From contig JAWKSZ010000045.1 in assembly GCA_041402045.1 (NCBI GenBank), positions 1 to 63,249 of the forward strand: a DNA stretch of 63,249 bases, written 5' to 3'. Both the position numbers and the translations under genes were made by a program. The notes beneath the pieces are model-generated. The model ran no database searches. It was not told where the DNA came from and saw only the letters and a program-made list of their open reading frames with translations. Position 1 is the first letter of the stretch. Each line of letters starts with the position of its first letter. This document shows, piece after piece, positions 33,278-42,430 of this stretch. The DNA is from JAGQRJ01 sp041402045. GTDB lineage: Bacteria > Planctomycetota > J058.

Positions 33278-34213
33278 CTACTTGGCGTCGCGCTGCTCGA
33301 GGGCCTCGAGCAGGCGCTGGGCGCGTGCCTTGATCTCCGCGCTGCCCGTCGCCTCGGCGACTCGCCGCAGCGCGGCCCGCGCGTCTGGACCCCCGGCGCG
33401 GCCCAAGGCGAGGACGGCGGAGGCCTGGATCCGCGCGCTCGCGTCGCCTAGCGCCACCGCCTCGAGCAGCGGGATCGCCTCGACGCCGGCGACCTCGGCG
33501 TAGGCCACGAGCGCGCGCTGTCGGCACGAGGGGTCGGCGTCCTCCTTGGCGGCGCGGGCCAACGCCTCCGCACAGCGCGCGTCGCCCTGCCGCCCCGCGA
33601 GGGTGATCGCCTCGGCGCGAAGCTCGGGTTCGGGGTCGCTGCATATCCCGCGCGCGAGCACGTCGAGGAGCGCGGCGGAGGGCTCGGCTTGACGCCGCGC
33701 GAGCTCGCGCAGCGCCGTCCGGCGCAGCTCGAGGGGCTTGCCCTCGAGGGCCCACCAGCGCAGCAAGACCTCGACGCTCGCCGGGGTCTCGGGGAGGGTG
33801 CGCGCGAGGGTGGTGAAGATCGCGGGGTCGGTCTCGCGCTGCAGGCTGCGCTCGGTCGCGGCCAGCGCGAGCGCGTGCTGGGTCCCCGCCAGGGCCTTGG
33901 CCAGGAGCACCCGGTTTCGCACGAGCTTCAACGCCTTGAGCAGCGCCTCCAGGACTTCGATCCGCGCCTCGGTGGGCGTCTCGCCGCGCAGGGCGGCGAG
34001 GACCTCCTCCTCCAGCGCTCGGGCCTGCTGGAGGTCCATGGGGGCGGGGGACCCGTTGGCTTGCGCGGGGCGCTCGAACCGCCGCAAGGCCTCGACCACC
34101 GCCGCGTGCTCCGGCGAGACCTTGGTCCAGCGGTCGAGCTCGTTGGGCTCGTCGGCCCGGGCCGGCGCAGCCAGCGCGACGCAGCAGAGGGCGGCGCAGA
34201 GGAGGGAACGCAT
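33278..34213 (-). CDS. Exported HEAT-repeat protein
   Basis: A 311-residue protein with signal MRSLLCAALCCVALAAPARA, cleaved before DEPNELD. The mature part is all-helical, with HEAT-like repeats in the second half (LRRTALRELARRQAEPSAAL, ELRAEAITLAGRQGDARCAE, RIQASAVLALGRAGGPDARA). It is a periplasmic scaffold of unknown partner. ATG 34213 has GAGG 8 nt upstream and a TAGGAT -10 box at 34236-34241. Ends 41 nt from the plus-strand zinc-ribbon gene. Confidence 0.78.
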   Translation of the reverse strand: MRSLLCAALCCVALAAPARADEPNELDRWTKVSPEHAAVVEALRRFERPAQANGSPAPMDLQQARALEEEVLAALRGETPTEARIEVLEALLKALKLVRNRVLLAKALAGTQHALALAATERSLQRETDPAIFTTLARTLPETPASVEVLLRWWALEGKPLELRRTALRELARRQAEPSAALLDVLARGICSDPEPELRAEAITLAGRQGDARCAEALARAAKEDADPSCRQRALVAYAEVAGVEAIPLLEAVALGDASARIQASAVLALGRAGGPDARAALRRVAEATGSAEIKARAQRLLEALEQRDAK

Positions 34214-34263
34214 GGGGACCTCGCCTTCGCGGCTGATCCTACGCGAGGAGCGGCGGGCGTGGC

Positions 34264-37200
34264 TCAGGGCACGCCCGGGGGGTCGAAGTCCCCGTCGCCG
34301 TTCACGTCTATGAAGATCGGGTTCGTGAAGCCCAGCGCGTCGCCGCTGAGCCCGGGCAGGAGCTCCTTGAACAGGCTGCCGGTGGCCGGGGTCCCCCGGG
34401 CCTCGCCCACGATCCAGTGGTCGCCCGCGGAGCCGCTGGGCGGGGTGAAGGCGGGCGGGTTGCGCAGGGAGACGGTGAACACCGCGCGCACGCGGACCAC
34501 GTCCGAGGGCTGGGTCGAGTAGGCGACGTCGGCCCCGCTGGGGGTGAAGAGCTGCGAGGTCACCGCGGCGACCTCCTGGAAGCCGAAGCCGGTGGCCGGG
34601 GCGGCGGAGACCCCCGAGAGCGTGGGCGTCCCGCCGTTCACGATCAGCTTGGCCGAGTTCACCGGCACCCAGGGGGCGGCGAGCACGGTCAGCCGCACGT
34701 TCACGCTCAGGTCGCCGTCGTCCTGGACCAGGTCCCCGGGCTGGCCCTCGAAGGTCCCGTCCTCGTCGGCGTCGACCTCGAGGTAGACCAGGGGGCCCGA
34801 GCTGCACACGACCTCCATGGCGTCGGCCCCCGCGCCGGAGCGCCGGGTCGCGGGGAAGAACTGGGCCAGGCTCGGGACCGTGGTCCCGGGGGTGGCCTGG
34901 ACCAGGCTCGGGAGCAGGGTCTGGTTGAAGGCCTGGAGGTCGAGGGTCGAGAGGTCGGCGCTCGCGTCCCCCGCCGCGCGCACGAAGGTCCGGGGGACGC
35001 CGTGGTCGCGGGTGAGGTCGTCGCTGGCGGTCACCGTGCGCACGTAGCCCGCGGAGGTCAGCGCGTAGCTGTCGGTGCGGGTCACGTCGTAGAGGGTCTG
35101 GTTGCCCGCGTAGACCTCGAGCAGGTCGAAGCTGTTGTAGCGGCTGGTGGACGGCGCGCGGGCGGCGTTCAGGTCGTCGAGGCCGCCGTCGTTCGTGGTC
35201 GCGGCCGTCGAGCTCGAGCGCAGGGGCGTGGCGTAGCCCCCCGAGAGCAGCGCGGCGTTGCCGGTGTTGCGCTGGGGGAAGGTCGCCTTGCCGTTGGTGA
35301 AGAACCCGGGGCCGATCGGGGGCAGGGGCGCCGCGGCGATCGGGGCCCGGGGCAGGTTGAGCTGGACCAGGCTCGCGCCCTGGGCCTTCAAGGTGTCGAT
35401 CAGGATCGCCGGGTTGCGGAACTCGTCGGCGGGGGCGCCGTTTCGCCGCCGGGCGTCCTGGGTGGGGACGGGCCAGCCGCTCAAGCTGCCCACGGTGTTC
35501 GGGAACACGGCGACGCCGGGCACGTTCACCGGGAGCAAGGGCGTGAGCTCGACGCCGCCCTGCACGCGGAGCTTCGTGCTCAGGGCCTGGGTCGTCTCCT
35601 GGTCGAGGCCGGCCAGGGTGCCGGACAGGTCGCGCAGGGTGTCGTGCTCGGTGTTGACCACGACCTCGACCCCCGCGGCCAGGAGCTGGAGCAGGCGGTC
35701 GCGGGCCGGGGTCGGCTCGTCGAAGCTCGCGCCCGTGTGCGCGCGGAGTTCGGCGCAGACCAGCCGGCGCAGCGGGCTCTCGAAGGCCGCGCCGCCGCCC
35801 GGGGCGGGCAGCGCGCCGTCGTCGAGCAGCCGCGCCAGGCGGATCCCCTCGGTCCCGGTCACGGTGCGGATCGTCTGCCCGGCGGCGATCCGCACGTACT
35901 CCTGGGCCGAGCCCGCGGCGGGGAAGCGCCCCAGGGAGTATTCCAGGCCGCGGGTGGCCACGACCTGGTAGAAGCCGGGGGGGACCTCGAGGGTCGCGGT
36001 GCCGTCGAGGAGGTAGACGCGGTTCGTGCCGTCGCCGAGCGCGAAGGCGTCGGCGGAGCTCGTCCCGGCCCCGGTGGTCGAGCTGACCACGCCGTTGAAG
36101 GTCGGGTTCGCCGTCGCCGGGCTGGGGCCCGCGCCGTCCGGGTCGACGCCGCGCACGAGCACCGAGCAGGGGAGCGGGTCGCCCTGCGCGTCCTCGACCA
36201 CGACCTCGAGCGTCCCGGTCTCGCCGCGGAGGTCGAACAGGAGGTTGTTCACCGGGTCGAAGGGCAGGGTCACGATCACGCTCTGCGGGTCGTGGCCCGG
36301 GGCCTCGACCAGCACCCGGTAGGTGGTCTGGGAGGTGCCGCGTTCATAGGGCGAGGTCACGAACAGGTCGGGGCTCGCCGTCGCGCGCGGGCTGCGCCCG
36401 GCGAAGGCCCCGGGCACGCTGAGCACGAACTGCCCGCTCAGGGGGTCGGGCTCGGTGGTGTTCATGAGCCGCTCCTGGGCGCCGAAGAGCGTCGAGGGGT
36501 AGAACCCGGGCCCGGGGGTCAGCCCGTTGGGGGCGCCGGAGTCGAACACGAGCCCGGGGCTGATCTGGAGCGCGGTGACGGTGGTCCCCGGGGGCGCCCC
36601 GAGCACGGCGCCTCGCAGCGGGACCGCGCCCTGGAACATGTTGGGCACGGTGGCGCCGCTCGCGGGGTTGACCCGCACCGGCGAGGCGCTCAAGAGCTCG
36701 ATCAGCGGGCTCGCGGCGCTGCCCACGTCGTTCTTGGCGCCGACGCTCACGACCCGGGTCCAGGCGGTGGTCTCGTTGGCGGCGAGGCGGGTGCGGGTCG
36801 AGAGCTGGAGGTTCACCGCGACGGCCTGGCCGTCGGCGAGGTGGATCATTTGTCCGGTCTGGGTGTCGGCGAAGGCGTAGCTCACCTCGGGGGTGTTGCG
36901 CCCGCGGAGCCCGACGTAGGGCACGATCAGCGGCGTGTCGAAGCCCCGGGTGCGGAACCCGGCGAGGGGCGTCCAGGGCGCGAGGTTCGGCGGGCTGAAG
37001 CCGCCGGTGACCACCACGTCCGCGATCCCCACCAGCGCCGCGGCGCTGCCGCCCGGGTTCATGAGCCGGGTCTCGACCTGGAGGTAGGGCGTGTCCGGGA
37101 ACAGGCGGTAGTCGGTCTCGACCACGAGCGCCGCCCCGCCCACGGTCAGGCGCGAGGTCGTGGCGGCGACCGACGCGCCGTCGGGGACCGTGCCCTGGTT

Positions 37201-38277
37201 CAGCACCCCGCCCCGCAGTCGGAGCGTGGCCGGGGTCCCGGTCGGGTCGATCAGGGTCACCTCGTCGTAGACGACCACGTTCTCCAGCGGGCTCGTGCGG
37301 CGGGTCACGCTGTAGGCCGCGGCGCCGCCGCTCACCAAGGAGCCCTCGGTGGTGAAGTCGACGCCCGCGGGGCGAAAGATCGCGATCGTGACCGAGGATC
37401 CGGTGCCGCCGTCGGCGCTGGGCAAGGGACCCACCGCCGCGACGCGGTAGCTGCGCCCGGCGTTGGCCCCGGAGCTGAAGGTGATCACGTCTCCCGGCCG
37501 CACGCGGTTGCGCAGGACCTGGTACTGCACGCCGGTGTCGCTCGTGAGCGCGGTGTTGGCGGTCACGGTCAGGGACAGGGTCGCGGTCCCGACCACGCCG
37601 GCCACGGCGTAGGCGCGCCCGGCGTTGGTCCCGGTGAGCACGAGCAGCGCGTCGCCGGGCCGCACCCCGGCGCTGGCGAAGTTCTGCGTGCTGTCGGTGA
37701 GGGTCGAGCTGGTCGAGGTCAGGGTCCCCGTGGCCGTGCCGGGGTTCACGACCGCGGTGGTGAACTGCCCCGCGGCGGTGTCGAGCACCAGGTCCCGGCT
37801 GCGGTCGGCGCTGGCGCTGGTGATCGCCGAGGTCCCCGTGAGCGCGGTGAACAGCCCGTAGATCCCCTGGGTCATTTGGTCGAACTGGTCGTTCGCGAGG
37901 CCGGGGACCTCGAGGTCGACCAGGGTCCCGCCGCTGGGGGCGAACAGGTTCACCAGGGGGAACGCGCCCCCGGGGCTCGTGGGGTCGGTCCCCGGCTGGT
38001 CGATCACCGCGCGCAGGTAGGCGTTCTGCAGCACGTAGTCGCCGAGGTCCTGGCCCATGCCGCTGCCCTGGCCGCCGATCGCGTCGGGGCCCGAGGCGAG
38101 GGTCGCGACGCCGGCGCCGGAGCTCACCGGGGCGAGCTGGCCGCCCGACGTGCCCGGGGCGCCGTCGTGGCCGGAGTCGCTGAGGCAGCCGACGACGAGG
38201 CAGCCGAGCGCGAGCGGGGCCAGGCCCAGGGAGAGCCCGAGCCGGGTCAGGGAGGAGGGTCGGGGGAGGGTGTGCAC
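34264..38277 (-). CDS. Very large lipoprotein with PHP-type (CehA/McbA) metallohydrolase domain
   Basis: A 1337-residue surface or periplasmic lipoprotein; signal SLGLAPLALGCLVVGC ends in a lipobox. Residues 60-500 contain many beta units of a repeated pattern (VRPGDALLVLTGTNAGRAYA; VRPGDVITFSSGANAGRSYR). A carboxypeptidase-like domain with RGETGTLEVVVEDAQGDPLP lies near 690. The PHP domain starts near 840: ELRAHTGASFDEPTPARD (His847) and VVVNTEHDTLRDLSG (Glu877-His878-Asp879), as in CehA/McbA-type metal-dependent hydrolases. It ends with a dockerin-like IDVNGDGDFDPPG. GTG 38277; 10 nt downstream of the porin gene, so one operon. Substrate unknown. Confidence 0.85.
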   Translation of the reverse strand: MHTLPRPSSLTRLGLSLGLAPLALGCLVVGCLSDSGHDGAPGTSGGQLAPVSSGAGVATLASGPDAIGGQGSGMGQDLGDYVLQNAYLRAVIDQPGTDPTSPGGAFPLVNLFAPSGGTLVDLEVPGLANDQFDQMTQGIYGLFTALTGTSAITSASADRSRDLVLDTAAGQFTTAVVNPGTATGTLTSTSSTLTDSTQNFASAGVRPGDALLVLTGTNAGRAYAVAGVVGTATLSLTVTANTALTSDTGVQYQVLRNRVRPGDVITFSSGANAGRSYRVAAVGPLPSADGGTGSSVTIAIFRPAGVDFTTEGSLVSGGAAAYSVTRRTSPLENVVVYDEVTLIDPTGTPATLRLRGGVLNQGTVPDGASVAATTSRLTVGGAALVVETDYRLFPDTPYLQVETRLMNPGGSAAALVGIADVVVTGGFSPPNLAPWTPLAGFRTRGFDTPLIVPYVGLRGRNTPEVSYAFADTQTGQMIHLADGQAVAVNLQLSTRTRLAANETTAWTRVVSVGAKNDVGSAASPLIELLSASPVRVNPASGATVPNMFQGAVPLRGAVLGAPPGTTVTALQISPGLVFDSGAPNGLTPGPGFYPSTLFGAQERLMNTTEPDPLSGQFVLSVPGAFAGRSPRATASPDLFVTSPYERGTSQTTYRVLVEAPGHDPQSVIVTLPFDPVNNLLFDLRGETGTLEVVVEDAQGDPLPCSVLVRGVDPDGAGPSPATANPTFNGVVSSTTGAGTSSADAFALGDGTNRVYLLDGTATLEVPPGFYQVVATRGLEYSLGRFPAAGSAQEYVRIAAGQTIRTVTGTEGIRLARLLDDGALPAPGGGAAFESPLRRLVCAELRAHTGASFDEPTPARDRLLQLLAAGVEVVVNTEHDTLRDLSGTLAGLDQETTQALSTKLRVQGGVELTPLLPVNVPGVAVFPNTVGSLSGWPVPTQDARRRNGAPADEFRNPAILIDTLKAQGASLVQLNLPRAPIAAAPLPPIGPGFFTNGKATFPQRNTGNAALLSGGYATPLRSSSTAATTNDGGLDDLNAARAPSTSRYNSFDLLEVYAGNQTLYDVTRTDSYALTSAGYVRTVTASDDLTRDHGVPRTFVRAAGDASADLSTLDLQAFNQTLLPSLVQATPGTTVPSLAQFFPATRRSGAGADAMEVVCSSGPLVYLEVDADEDGTFEGQPGDLVQDDGDLSVNVRLTVLAAPWVPVNSAKLIVNGGTPTLSGVSAAPATGFGFQEVAAVTSQLFTPSGADVAYSTQPSDVVRVRAVFTVSLRNPPAFTPPSGSAGDHWIVGEARGTPATGSLFKELLPGLSGDALGFTNPIFIDVNGDGDFDPPGVP

Positions 38278-38287
38278 GGGGGCCTCT

Positions 38288-39562
38288 CTAGAACCGCACG
38301 CTGAGGGAGGCGCCGAAGATGTCGACCGCCGAGTCGTAGTCGCCGTTGGCGCTCGCGTTGCCGCCAGGCGAGACGAAGCCCTCGAAGTTGCGCTTGCGGG
38401 CGGTGTCAATGAACAGGTGCATGTAGGCCACGTCGACGGTCACCGGCCCCACGTCCACGCCGAAGCCAAAGGACAGCCCGTGGCGGTCGGCGTCGGGCAG
38501 GCGCGGGCTGAGCCGGGTGCTGCTCGTGGGCGTCTCGTCGAACTGGTAGCCCGCCCGCAGGGCGAGGCCCTCGATCGGGTGCAGCTCGAGGCCGAGCATG
38601 TACTGGTTCACGTCGTGGTAGTCGAACTCGGTGATCGAGGTCGGGACCCGGGGGTCGTCGAACTGGATCACGAGCCGGTCGAGGGTCGACCACCCGGTCC
38701 AGCGGTAGCCCAGCTCGACCCAGAACAGGTCCTCGAACAGCTCGAACTGGACGCCCACGGTCAGGTACGGCGGCAGGGTGACCTCGGTCTCGGCGCCGGC
38801 CCTGGACGGCAGGTTCGCCGCGGGCGGGGCCTGGAACTTGGCCTTGCCCTCGATCTCGTGGTCGTCGGGGGTCGCGCGCCAGGTGACCCCGACCACGATC
38901 CGCTCGTCCAGATACGTCGGCCGCCAGGAGAGGCTGACCACGTAGCCCACGTTGAGGCTCTCCGAGTGGCCCACGACCTCGGCGTAGCCGTCGGGCTGCC
39001 CCAGGAAGCGAAAGTCGAGGGCGTTGGTCAAGCGCACGGGGTTGGGCCGGCCCACGTTGGCGTTGAGCTGGAGGCCCGCGCTCAGCGCCACGTCGATCAC
39101 CGGGATCTTGAGCGAGACCGTGGGCTGGAAGAACAGGAAGTTCACCTCGCTGTCGATCGCCTGGTAGCGGCCGGACCAGTTGCGGTTCCAGTGGGTGGCC
39201 AGCGCGAAGGGGTTGAACACCGCGAGGCCGACGTCCACGTGCTCCGAGAGGTCGAAGGCCGCGAACAAGGACGGGAGCGCGAACAGCCCGTCGTGCATGC
39301 GGTCGTCGAACCCCTGCCCGGGCTCGGCGTCGTAGGTGCCCTGGGTCCACAGCAGGTGCCCGCCCAGGCGGATCTCGCTGTCCTCGAGCCAGCTCTGCGC
39401 GGCGGGGTTCCAGTAGAGGGCGGCGGCGTCGTCGACCCCCGCCGTGCGCGCGAAGCCCCGCGCGGTCCCCGCGGCGTCGTGGTCGCTGAGCAGGAAGCCC
39501 GAGGCCCAGGCGGGGCTGCCCAGCAGGACGAGGCCTAGGAGGACGGAGAGCCGGACGGGCAT
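38288..39562 (-). CDS. FadL/OmpP1-family outer-membrane transport protein
   Basis: A 424-residue beta-barrel porin for hydrophobic compounds. Signal MPVRLSVLLGLVLLGSPAWA is followed by SGFLLSDHDAAGTARGFART and DDAAALYWNPA, the FadL N-terminal plug signature (NPA). Barrel strands and LGYRWTGWSTLD, LRAGYQFDETP, and the closing DSAVDIFGASLSVRF end in Phe, the outer-membrane C-terminal signal. It is the first gene of an operon with the PHP lipoprotein, suggesting uptake of a hydrophobic substrate that the hydrolase may process. A sigma70-like promoter lies at 39611-39638. Confidence 0.93.
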   Translation of the reverse strand: MPVRLSVLLGLVLLGSPAWASGFLLSDHDAAGTARGFARTAGVDDAAALYWNPAAQSWLEDSEIRLGGHLLWTQGTYDAEPGQGFDDRMHDGLFALPSLFAAFDLSEHVDVGLAVFNPFALATHWNRNWSGRYQAIDSEVNFLFFQPTVSLKIPVIDVALSAGLQLNANVGRPNPVRLTNALDFRFLGQPDGYAEVVGHSESLNVGYVVSLSWRPTYLDERIVVGVTWRATPDDHEIEGKAKFQAPPAANLPSRAGAETEVTLPPYLTVGVQFELFEDLFWVELGYRWTGWSTLDRLVIQFDDPRVPTSITEFDYHDVNQYMLGLELHPIEGLALRAGYQFDETPTSSTRLSPRLPDADRHGLSFGFGVDVGPVTVDVAYMHLFIDTARKRNFEGFVSPGGNASANGDYDSAVDIFGASLSVRF

Positions 39563-39610
39563 GGAGGGCTGCCTCGCGATCGCTGCGGTGGGAGGGGGAG
39601 GGCCACCGCG

Positions 39611-39638
39611 GTGATACCGCGCGCTGCGAAGCAAACAA
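39611..39638 (-). promoter_or_regulatory. Sigma70-like promoter for the fadL operon
   Basis: Minus strand: TTGTTT (39638-39633), 16-bp spacer, TATCAC (39616-39611), about 49 nt before ATG 39562. One of the few promoters here with a visible -35 element. Confidence 0.4.
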
Positions 39639-39939
39639 CCAGCGTGGTCGGCGCGCTGCGCCGCGTCAGAGGGCGTGCAAACGCCTGCAGGGACCCAAGC
39701 GCAGCGTCTTCAAGGCGCGCGCCGCGTCACTCGCGCGCCTTCGAATTCTTCGTGGGGACATGCGCTCGCGCCGAAAGGAGCAGCGTCGCCGCTCGAGGCA
39801 GAGGTCGCGACGTCGCGGTCGGCTCGGCGAGGCGTCAGCGCTCCGCCGCTTCGCGCAGAGCGAGGCCGAGTGCAGCACGTCAGCCTCTCGCTTGCCCTCG
39901 CCGCCCCTGGCTGCGTTGTTCGTGGGTCACAATGGCCCG
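39639..39939. other. 300-nt gap without a recognised gene
   Basis: Between the fadL promoter and the SEC-C gene. I see short GC-rich inverted repeats (GCGTGCAAACGC near 39674) and no frame with consistent GC-rich third positions. The stretch GTTGTTCGTGGGTCAC at its right end faintly resembles the inner part of the palindromic element at 5453. No RNA gene recognised. Confidence 0.4.
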
Positions 39940-40629
39940 CTAGTCCTGCGTCGCGGTCTCCCACGCGGCGAAGACCTCGAAGGCAGCGGCGGAGTCGAGC
40001 GCCACGGACCCGCTCGCGTTGCGCCGCGCGGCGAGCACGTCGATCACCGGCTGCGCGTGCTCGGCCTCGAGCCCGAGGGGGTGCAGCCCGCAGAACAGCG
40101 CCAGGCCGTCCATGCCCGCGAGCCGCGCGCACACGTGCTGACCGGGTCGGAGGTCCGAGTCCTCCACGGGCTCGTGGACCTCGAACACCTCGTCGCTCAC
40201 CACGTCGCGGACCTGCGCCACCCCCCGGGGGTCGACGGCGAGGACCTCCCACACCCCGATCCGCGCCTCGCGCTGGGCCTCGAGCCAGCTCCGGGCCTCG
40301 GGGACGAAGTCGTCGCCGAACCGCTCGAGGGCCCACTCGGGGAGCGCGACGCCGTCGGGCGCCTGGGCGTGGTAGGCGACGAGGGGGAAGGTCAGGCGGT
40401 CGTAGGCGTGGTCCTCGTAGTTCCAGGGCAGGCCCTCGAGGATCGGGGTCAGGAACGCCTCCCCGAGCTCGCCGTGGGCCGAGTCCAGGAGCTCGCTCAC
40501 GCAGCTGAAGTCGAGCTGCCCCAGGGCCTGGACCCGCGCGTTGAGCGGACCGCAGCACTTCTTGGACTTCTTCCCGCTCCCGCAGGGGCAGGGGTCGTTG
40601 CGGCCGGGGCCTTTGTCGCGCTTCGTCAT
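39940..40629 (-). CDS. SEC-C zinc-motif protein
   Basis: A 229-residue cytoplasmic protein starting with the SEC-C zinc module NDPCPCGSGKKSKKCCG (CxC...CC), known from the SecA C-terminus and from many uncharacterised proteins. The remaining 200 residues (AHGELGEAFLTPILEGLPWN, VLAVDPRGVAQVRDVVSDEV, HVCARLAGMDGLALFCGLHP) match no domain I know. Function may be protein or nucleic acid binding. Divergent from the gene at 40984. Confidence 0.82.
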   Translation of the reverse strand: MTKRDKGPGRNDPCPCGSGKKSKKCCGPLNARVQALGQLDFSCVSELLDSAHGELGEAFLTPILEGLPWNYEDHAYDRLTFPLVAYHAQAPDGVALPEWALERFGDDFVPEARSWLEAQREARIGVWEVLAVDPRGVAQVRDVVSDEVFEVHEPVEDSDLRPGQHVCARLAGMDGLALFCGLHPLGLEAEHAQPVIDVLAARRNASGSVALDSAAAFEVFAAWETATQD

Positions 40630-40957
40630 GCACGCTCCTGAGTCGGGGGTCCGCCTCCGCGGACCGTGAGCCGACCGTCCTACCCTCTCCCGCGCGCGGC
40701 CGCTACGTCCACCGTGAGGAGGTGCAGGACGCGGACGCGTCGGCGCCGCGGATCGGACCTGGCCTGGCCCGAGCGAGCCCCCGCGCCAGCGCGCCCACCG
40801 CGGCCGCGATCCGGTTGCGCCGCGCGTCGACGTCCTGGCGCTCGCTCCGCCCGCTGGGGTGGGTCAGCGCGGCCTTCGCCGAGGACGACGTCCGCGCTGC
40901 GCTCGAGCCCGAGCGCCCGCGTCCCCCGAGTGCCCGTGGCTCGGCCACCGCGCAGCG
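40630..40957 (+). other. Gap with a coding-like stretch, no assigned gene
   Basis: One plus frame around 40715-40930 reads EEVQDADASAPRIGPGLARA and WGLRP-like segments (SLRPLGWVSAAFAEDDVRAA) with GC-rich third positions but has no start with ribosome site and runs into the promoter of the next gene. It may be the tail of a decayed gene. TCCTACCCT at about 40679 resembles a -10 box. Confidence 0.25.
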
Positions 40958-40965
40958 GCTAGGGT
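40958..40965 (+). promoter_or_regulatory. -10 box GCTAGGGT
   Basis: GCTAGGGT precedes the ATG at 40984 by 18 nt, with GGGAGG between. Same box as at 45846. Confidence 0.5.
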
Positions 40966-40983
40966 TCCGACGGGAGGTGCGCC

Positions 40984-42036
40984 ATGAAGGCTCTGAGGAT
41001 CGTGGGGCTGGTCATGATCGCGGCGCTGGGGGTCGACGCGCAAGCGGCGGCTCGCCCGGCCTGGTTCCAAGGCTGGCTGAAGGAGCGGCAGCCAGAGGGC
41101 TCGACGGAGGCCGACGTGCGCGACGCGGTGCGCTCGCACCTCGCCGAGGGGGGCCAGCCCCAGGAGGGCGCGCTGCGGATCGAGGTGCAGTTCGAGGTCG
41201 TCGACCGCGAGAGCGGCAAGCCGATCGCCGAGGCGCTCTTCTTCCTCGACGCCCACGCCACGCTCCTGTTCGCCGACGCCAAGGGCCACGCGGGCCCGAC
41301 GACGGTGCCCCTCGCAGACACCGACCCGTCGCTGTGGGTCTGGGTCTACGCCCCGGGCTATCGCGCCGCCCTCGTCGCGGCCCGTCCCTTCGACGACACG
41401 ACGCGCGTGGCCTTGATCCCCGACACCCGCCGGGTGTTCGCGGGCCGGGTCCTGGGCCCGGACGGCCAGCCGGCCCCGGGCGTCGCGGTCGTGTTCCCCT
41501 CCACCGCGACCCACGAGGAGGTCGAGCCCGAGGTGGTCTACCACGGCAAGGCCTACCGCGTGGACGTAGAACTCGCGGAGGCCGACGACTCCGGGGCCCT
41601 GGTCGTCACGACCGACGACGAGGGGCGCTTCCTGGTCAAGCTCCACGCTGAGGGGGCGCTGAAGGTCCGCGCCTCCCTGCCGAACGTGGGCTACGCCGAG
41701 CTCGAGTCGGCCCCCGGCGCGACCCTCGAGCTGACCCTCGCTCCCCAGGGCGGGATCACGGTCGCGGGCGTGGTCGTGGCCAAGGACGGCACCCCGATCG
41801 CCGGCCTCGAGGTCTCGGACGAGTTCAGCGCCGCGTCGCTGTCCACCCAAGCGGACGGGCGCTTCGAGTTTCGCTACTGCATTCGCGAGGCGGTCTACTT
41901 CGACTTCGGCGAGGCCTTCGCCGAGAGCCTCTATTGGGGCGCCAGCGCCTACCAGGACCAGAACTGGTCCTCCCTGCGCGTGGTCGAGGAGGAGCTCCAG
42001 GACCGGGGTGAGTGGGGGGACGAGGACGGCAAGTAG
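40984..42036 (+). CDS. Exported carboxypeptidase-regulatory-like protein
   Basis: A 350-residue protein with signal MKALRIVGLVMIAALGVDAQ. Three beta-sandwich units of the CarboxypepD_reg/transthyretin-like kind follow: FEVVDRESGKPIAEALFFLD, FAGRVLGPDGQPAPGVAVVF and TVAGVVVAKDGTPIAGLEVS with later SLSTQADGRFEFRY. These are usually binding or structural modules of surface proteins. An acidic C-terminus ends in DRGEWGDEDGK. No catalytic domain. GGGAGG ribosome site and GCTAGGGT promoter. Confidence 0.82.
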   Translation: MKALRIVGLVMIAALGVDAQAAARPAWFQGWLKERQPEGSTEADVRDAVRSHLAEGGQPQEGALRIEVQFEVVDRESGKPIAEALFFLDAHATLLFADAKGHAGPTTVPLADTDPSLWVWVYAPGYRAALVAARPFDDTTRVALIPDTRRVFAGRVLGPDGQPAPGVAVVFPSTATHEEVEPEVVYHGKAYRVDVELAEADDSGALVVTTDDEGRFLVKLHAEGALKVRASLPNVGYAELESAPGATLELTLAPQGGITVAGVVVAKDGTPIAGLEVSDEFSAASLSTQADGRFEFRYCIREAVYFDFGEAFAESLYWGASAYQDQNWSSLRVVEEELQDRGEWGDEDGK

Positions 42037-42224
42037 CCGGCCTCCGCCGCTCCGAGCGGACCGGGTCTGGCCCAGAACCTCTCCGCCCCAGCGGGAGGCC
42101 GGCGCGGATCGCCGCCACGTCCAGGGGAGGCGGGCGCCGGAGGCTCACCCGTGGGACCGCCCGCGGAGGCGCGCTCGCCAGCCGCAGGCCCTCCGGGCGC
42201 CCTGCCCGCCGCGATCCGCCCTCC

Positions 42225-42430
42225 AACGCGGCGTCCTCCGGGCCCTCGAGGCGCACCCCGCCCGCGGGTGGGAGGTGGCACACACCTCCGTCGCGTGGGG
42301 GGCGCGCGAGACGGCGTTTCGAGGCCCTCGACGACCTCCGCCGCCGCGACCCGAGCTTCGGCGGCGACGACGCCCGCCGGCGCCGGCGGATCCGCCTGCT
42401 CTCGGACCTCATGGAGGCGCAGCACCTACA
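42225..42430 (+). pseudogene. Decayed gene fragment, plus strand
   Basis: Two frames join across one indel near 42313 (GCGTTTCGAGG) to read RGVLRALEAHPARGWEVAHT, then FEALDDLRRRDPSFGGDDAR and IRLLSDLMEAQHLQ. Third positions are almost all G or C, a strong coding mark here. No start codon or ribosome site is visible and the fragment runs into the convergent gene. Family unknown. Confidence 0.35.

Noticed and set aside
34417..38304. Long plus-strand open frame of about 1295 codons
   Set aside because: It is antisense to the PHP lipoprotein, has a low-complexity Arg/Gly/Val composition and no domain; in very GC-rich DNA antisense frames stay open by chance.
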